Origin: Alphaproteobacteria bacterium
GTDB lineage: Bacteria > Pseudomonadota > Alphaproteobacteria > Rhizobiales > Rhizobiaceae
Direction: 5' to 3'
Length of the DNA stretch: 8,839 bases
Assembly (NCBI GenBank): GCA_017308345.1
Contig: JAFKFE010000554.1
Location: forward strand, 1-8,839
The first letter of the stretch is position 1. Every line of letters starts with the position of its first letter. A program made the position numbers and the translations under genes. Shown piece after piece: positions 6,514-8,839 of this stretch. The notes beneath the pieces are model-generated. The model was not told the origin of the DNA. It worked only from the letters and a program-made list of their open reading frames with translations, and did no database searches.

Positions 6514-6918
6514 TCACGGCTTGCGGATCATGCGCCCTGACAGGGCAACGGCCGTGGAAACGGTGTTGAAGATCGTCCCGTATTTGCGGACGTTCGTGTG
6601 GAGAAGCTCGAGGCGACGGTCGCTTTCGTCCGTATCGACTATGATCTCGTATTCGACCGACGACATCCTTGGTGGGGCATCCTGACGAATCCCATCGAGC
6701 CGGACCTCGACGCCGTTGACGGTAAAGCTGAGCATGGGTATCGCACGTTCGATTCCCTTGATCATGCAGGCGGCGATCGACGCCAGGAACAGTTCAGCCG
6801 GGTTGAAGGCGTCGATGCGGCCGTTCACGTCCGTGTCAAGCAACAACACGGCATCCTTGCAGCGCGCTTCGCTGCCGTGCGAATCGGTACGGGACGCGCG
6901 GACCGTGTATTCGAGCAT
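6514..6918 (-). CDS. OsmC/Ohr-family protein lacking the second redox cysteine
   Basis: A 134-residue protein of the OsmC/Ohr family, whose typical members reduce organic hydroperoxides with a cysteine pair. The first conserved block, NPAELFLASIAACM, carries Cys51 at the position of the peroxidatic cysteine. In the second block, where YhfA-like relatives read KYCSV, this protein reads KYGTI (112-116), so Gly114 replaces the resolving cysteine. The only other cysteine is Cys20. It may therefore not be a classical thiol peroxidase. The start has a good Shine-Dalgarno AGAGG (plus-strand 6927-6931, 8-nt spacer), and an FNR/FixK-type box lies upstream. It is the only gene on this strand and converges on arsH. 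A link to arsenic is suggested only by location. Confidence 0.88.
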   Translation of the reverse strand: MLEYTVRASRTDSHGSEARCKDAVLLLDTDVNGRIDAFNPAELFLASIAACMIKGIERAIPMLSFTVNGVEVRLDGIRQDAPPRMSSVEYEIIVDTDESDRRLELLHTNVRKYGTIFNTVSTAVALSGRMIRKP

Positions 6919-6971
6919 GACGATTGCCTCTGTTGAGGGGTGGAGAATTTCATTGCTGCGGCGCGTATGCT

Positions 6972-6985
6972 CTGATTCAAATCAA
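6972..6985 (-). promoter_or_regulatory. FNR/FixK-type box upstream of the OsmC-like gene
   Basis: On the - strand the sequence reads TTGAT-TTGA-ATCAG, matching 9 of 10 defined positions of the FNR/FixK consensus TTGAT-N4-ATCAA. Its centre is 60 nt upstream of the OsmC ATG. A class II site centred at -41.5 would put transcription start near 6937, just before the Shine-Dalgarno, with AATTCT (plus-strand 6944-6949) at the -10. Binding itself is inference. Confidence 0.5.
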
Positions 6986-7237
6986 ATGGATATTGCCCTG
7001 GCGGCGCATCGAGCCCGTGAACATTGACCGATGAAGCCCGGCATAGCCCGTTCGATCACGTCGCCGGTTGCAGTGGTCCTTTGTCCATTCGCTTCAGTGC
7101 TTGTTGTCTCGAGGCCCGTCGTGCGGCCGTCCGTCGCTGCGCGTCCCCGATAGCACCAGCGATCTCGGCTGTCGGCGGCCGGTTCGAACGGTCCGTGCCG
7201 GCGCCGCGATTGCCGTTTCCGTCAAACGCCGGACTTT
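6986..7237. other. Intergenic stretch with no recognised gene
   Basis: Middle of the 378-nt spacer between the OsmC-like gene and the second arsR. An 87-codon frame (7024-7287) crosses it, but it lacks a family signature and a Shine-Dalgarno sequence and runs through the arsR operator. No RNA gene or repeat was recognised apart from an isolated tRNA T-arm-like hairpin at 7177-7193. Confidence 0.6.
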
Positions 7238-7260
7238 ATTTCGATATTTGTCGAAATATC
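7238..7260 (+). promoter_or_regulatory. Inverted-repeat operator of the second arsR
   Basis: Two nested perfect inverted repeats overlap: ATTTCGA-N6-TCGAAAT (7238-7257) and GATATTT-N4-AAATATC (7243-7260). This AT-rich palindrome stands out in GC-rich sequence, as expected for an ArsR/SmtB dimer site. It lies 37 nt upstream of the arsR ATG and ends directly before a -35-like TTGACG. Confidence 0.65.
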
Positions 7261-7261
7261 A

Positions 7262-7290
7262 TTGACGGTGCGGAGCAAGGCCGTTAGCCT
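7262..7290 (+). promoter_or_regulatory. Probable promoter of the second arsR
   Basis: TTGACG (7262-7267) is a strong -35 match, followed by 17 nt and TAGCCT (7285-7290), which keeps the T, A and final T of a -10. Start of transcription would fall at about 7296-7298, on the arsR ATG. The -10 is weak, so the exact position is uncertain. Confidence 0.45.
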
Positions 7291-7296
7291 ATTTCC

Positions 7297-7617
7297 ATGA
7301 AACTCGAACAAGCAGCAAAACAGCTCGAAGCGCTCGGAAGTCCAACGAGGCTCAATCTCTATCTTATGCTCGTCAGGGCTGGCGATGCAGGCAAGCCCGT
7401 CGGGAGCCTGCAGGAGAAACTCGGCATAGCGGCGTCGACGCTCTCGCATCACCTGCACCGGCTGGTTTCGACCGGATTGGTGACGCAGGAGCGGCAAGCG
7501 ACGACACTGATTTGTCGTGCAAACTACCCGGTCATGAATGGTCTGATCGGGTTCCTCGCGGACGAGTGCTGCGCGGATGCCGTTTGCAGTCCGTCAGAGG
7601 AAGAAGCCGCAGCCTGA
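7297..7617 (+). CDS. arsR: ArsR-family metalloid-responsive repressor, second copy
   Basis: A 106-residue winged-helix repressor of the SmtB/ArsR family. The recognition helix lies around residues 44-60 (IAASTLSHHLHRLVSTG), with the wing at about 64-74. Cys91, Cys92 and Cys97 near the C-terminus (DECCADAVC) form a CC-N4-C cluster, a likely As(III) or related thiophilic-metalloid site. It differs in spacing from the first ArsR and lacks the extra terminal pair. Sequence similarity between the two copies is modest, so they are not a recent duplication. No Shine-Dalgarno sequence is well placed (AAGG at 7277-7280 is 16 nt away). A palindromic operator lies directly upstream. The flavin oxidoreductase gene follows within about 55 nt and is probably co-transcribed and controlled by this repressor. 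Confidence 0.93.
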   Translation: MKLEQAAKQLEALGSPTRLNLYLMLVRAGDAGKPVGSLQEKLGIAASTLSHHLHRLVSTGLVTQERQATTLICRANYPVMNGLIGFLADECCADAVCSPSEEEAAA

Positions 7618-7629
7618 CATCTCTTTTTT
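7593..7629 (+). terminator. Weak terminator-like structure at the end of the second arsR
   Basis: GTCAG (7593-7597) can pair with CTGAC (7614-7618), and a run of six T follows at 7624-7629. The 5-bp stem with a 16-nt loop is weak, so at most partial termination before the flavoprotein gene is plausible. Confidence 0.2.
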
Positions 7630-7671
7630 GCTTCTCATTTCGATAGTCCCGGAATTATGGAAAGCAGCGAA

Positions 7672-8839
7672 ATGACGATCTCTGAAAATCTCCCGGTAGC
7701 CATTATAGGTGGTGGACCGGTCGGCCTCGCGGCCGCGGCGCAACTCGTCAGTCGCGGCGTTCCGGTGAAGCTTTATGAGGCCGGCGCCCAGGTCGGATCA
7801 AATCTGCTCGATTGGGGCCACGTTCGGCTGTTTACGCCCTTCAGGTTTTGCGTCGACGCCGTGGCGCGGCAGCTGCTCGAAAGTCACGGGTGGCGCATGT
7901 CGGACCCCGAGGCATTCCCGACTGGCGAGGAGTTGGTCGACAGCTACGTCGCGCCGCTCGCCAGCCTCCCCGAACTGGCGCCATCCATCGAAACCAGCGC
8001 CCGCGTGGTCGCGATCTCGCGATGGGGAGCCGACAAGGTTCTGACCAAGGGACGCGAACAAAGGCCATTCATGCTCATCGTCGAGACCGCGGCCGGAAGG
8101 CGGCGTGACAAGGCCCGTGCGGTGATCGATGCTTCGGGCACCTGGCAAACGCCGAATCCGCTCGGCGCAGGCGGCATGCCGGCCGAAGGCGAATCGGAAC
8201 TCGCCAGCCGGATTGCCTACGGCATACCGGATGTCCTCGGAAAGGACCGCCATCTGTATGCCGGTCGCACCACCTTGGTTGCCGGCTCCGGCCACTCGGC
8301 CGCCAACGCATTGCTGGAACTGGCCGAGCTTGCGGAGACCGAACCAGGCACCTCGGCGATATGGCTGACGCGCGGTACCGATCTTGTCCGTATCTATGGC
8401 GGCGGCGACCTTGATGCCTTGCCGGCCCGCGGTGAGCTTGGATCCGATGCCAGAGATCTCGTTGAGAGCGGCCGCGTCCAGCTGGTCACTGGTTTTGCGA
8501 CGACGGCGATACGCGAGGTCGACGGTCGTCTGGTGGTCGAAGGCCTATCGGCGGATGGCGTGCGTACCGTAAGCCCCGTTGACAGGATCATCGCCGCGAC
8601 CGGCCAGCGCCCCGATCTATCGATAACGCGCGAACTCAGGCTGGACCTCGATCCATGGCTCGAAGGCGTCAAGGCGCTTGGACCGCTGATCGATCCGAAC
8701 GAGCACTCGTGCGGTGACGTGCCGCCTCACGGTCACCGCGAACTCAGCCACCCCGAACCCGGCTTCTACACCGTCGGCATCAAGAGCTACGGAAGGGCGC
8801 CGACCTTCCTCCTCTTGACGGGCTACGAACAGGTGCGTT
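7672..8839 (+). CDS. FAD/NAD(P)-dependent oxidoreductase of an arsenic locus, 3' end cut
   Basis: The frame runs open to the window end; 389 residues are visible and the C-terminus is missing. An N-terminal Rossmann motif, GGGPVG (13-18), with Glu36 at the end of the second strand, indicates FAD binding. A second dinucleotide motif, GSGHSA (205-210), suits NAD(P)H. DASGTW (153-158) and AATGQRPD (308-315) are the usual connecting motifs of two-dinucleotide flavoproteins, the group that includes flavin monooxygenases and thioredoxin-reductase-like enzymes. No CxxC redox pair is seen in the visible part, which argues against a thioredoxin reductase. Linkage to arsR suggests an ArsO-like role, but the substrate is unknown. 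The start at 7672 has GGAAAG (7659-7664) at 7-nt spacing; an in-frame ATG at 7657 is the alternative, with a poorer site. Confidence 0.85.
   Translation, partial: MTISENLPVAIIGGGPVGLAAAAQLVSRGVPVKLYEAGAQVGSNLLDWGHVRLFTPFRFCVDAVARQLLESHGWRMSDPEAFPTGEELVDSYVAPLASLPELAPSIETSARVVAISRWGADKVLTKGREQRPFMLIVETAAGRRRDKARAVIDASGTWQTPNPLGAGGMPAEGESELASRIAYGIPDVLGKDRHLYAGRTTLVAGSGHSAANALLELAELAETEPGTSAIWLTRGTDLVRIYGGGDLDALPARGELGSDARDLVESGRVQLVTGFATTAIREVDGRLVVEGLSADGVRTVSPVDRIIAATGQRPDLSITRELRLDLDPWLEGVKALGPLIDPNEHSCGDVPPHGHRELSHPEPGFYTVGIKSYGRAPTFLLLTGYEQVR

Noticed and set aside
7177..7193. tRNA T-arm-like hairpin (GGCCG-GTTCGAA-CGGTC), possibly an island attachment remnant
   Set aside because: No matching acceptor stem, anticodon arm or CCA end is found around it, and no integrase gene or second copy is in the window.
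7024..7287. 87-codon open frame upstream of the second arsR
   Set aside because: No Shine-Dalgarno sequence and no recognisable family, and it runs through the arsR operator and promoter.
7602..7635. AGAAGC/GCTTCT inverted repeat around the arsR stop as a terminator
   Set aside because: The T-run falls in the loop rather than after the stem, which is the wrong geometry.
1..8839. CRISPR array, insertion sequence, transposase or integrase
   Set aside because: No spaced direct repeats, terminal inverted repeats or mobile-element proteins were seen on either strand.

Overview
This 8.8 kb window is an arsenic gene island from a GC-rich bacterium. The gene set and order (aioA-cytC-moeA beside arsR-arsC-acr3-arsC-arsH), the CTTG-type promoter signals and the protein sequences point to an alphaproteobacterium, most likely Rhizobiales. 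That placement is an inference from family resemblance; no marker gene is present. Apart from one OsmC-like gene, everything reads on the + strand.

Left part (2-3209): arsenite oxidation. The window opens inside aioA, the molybdenum subunit of periplasmic arsenite oxidase, with two substrate-binding residues visible. A strong RNA hairpin follows, then a small exported cytochrome c (probable electron acceptor) and, 7 nt later, a moeA paralogue for molybdenum insertion.

Middle part (3210-6498): detoxification. A 167-nt spacer with two hairpins and a probable promoter precedes a compact operon. It encodes an ArsR repressor, a low-molecular-weight-phosphatase-type arsenate reductase, the Acr3 arsenite efflux permease, a glutaredoxin-type arsenate reductase (4-nt overlap with acr3) and the flavoprotein ArsH. 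Together the two parts would oxidise As(III) outside the cytoplasm, reduce entering As(V) inside it, and pump As(III) out.

Right part (6499-8839): a convergent OsmC-like gene on the - strand lacks the usual second cysteine. A 378-nt spacer follows, with an FNR/FixK-type box placed to control the OsmC gene and a perfect inverted repeat just upstream of a second arsR. That arsR leads into an FAD/NAD(P)-dependent oxidoreductase cut by the window end, apparently a second arsenic-responsive module.

The least ordinary signals are the FNR/FixK box, the lack of a well-placed ribosome binding site on both arsR genes (leaderless transcripts suspected), the single-cysteine OsmC protein, and the arsR-linked flavoprotein of unproven substrate.
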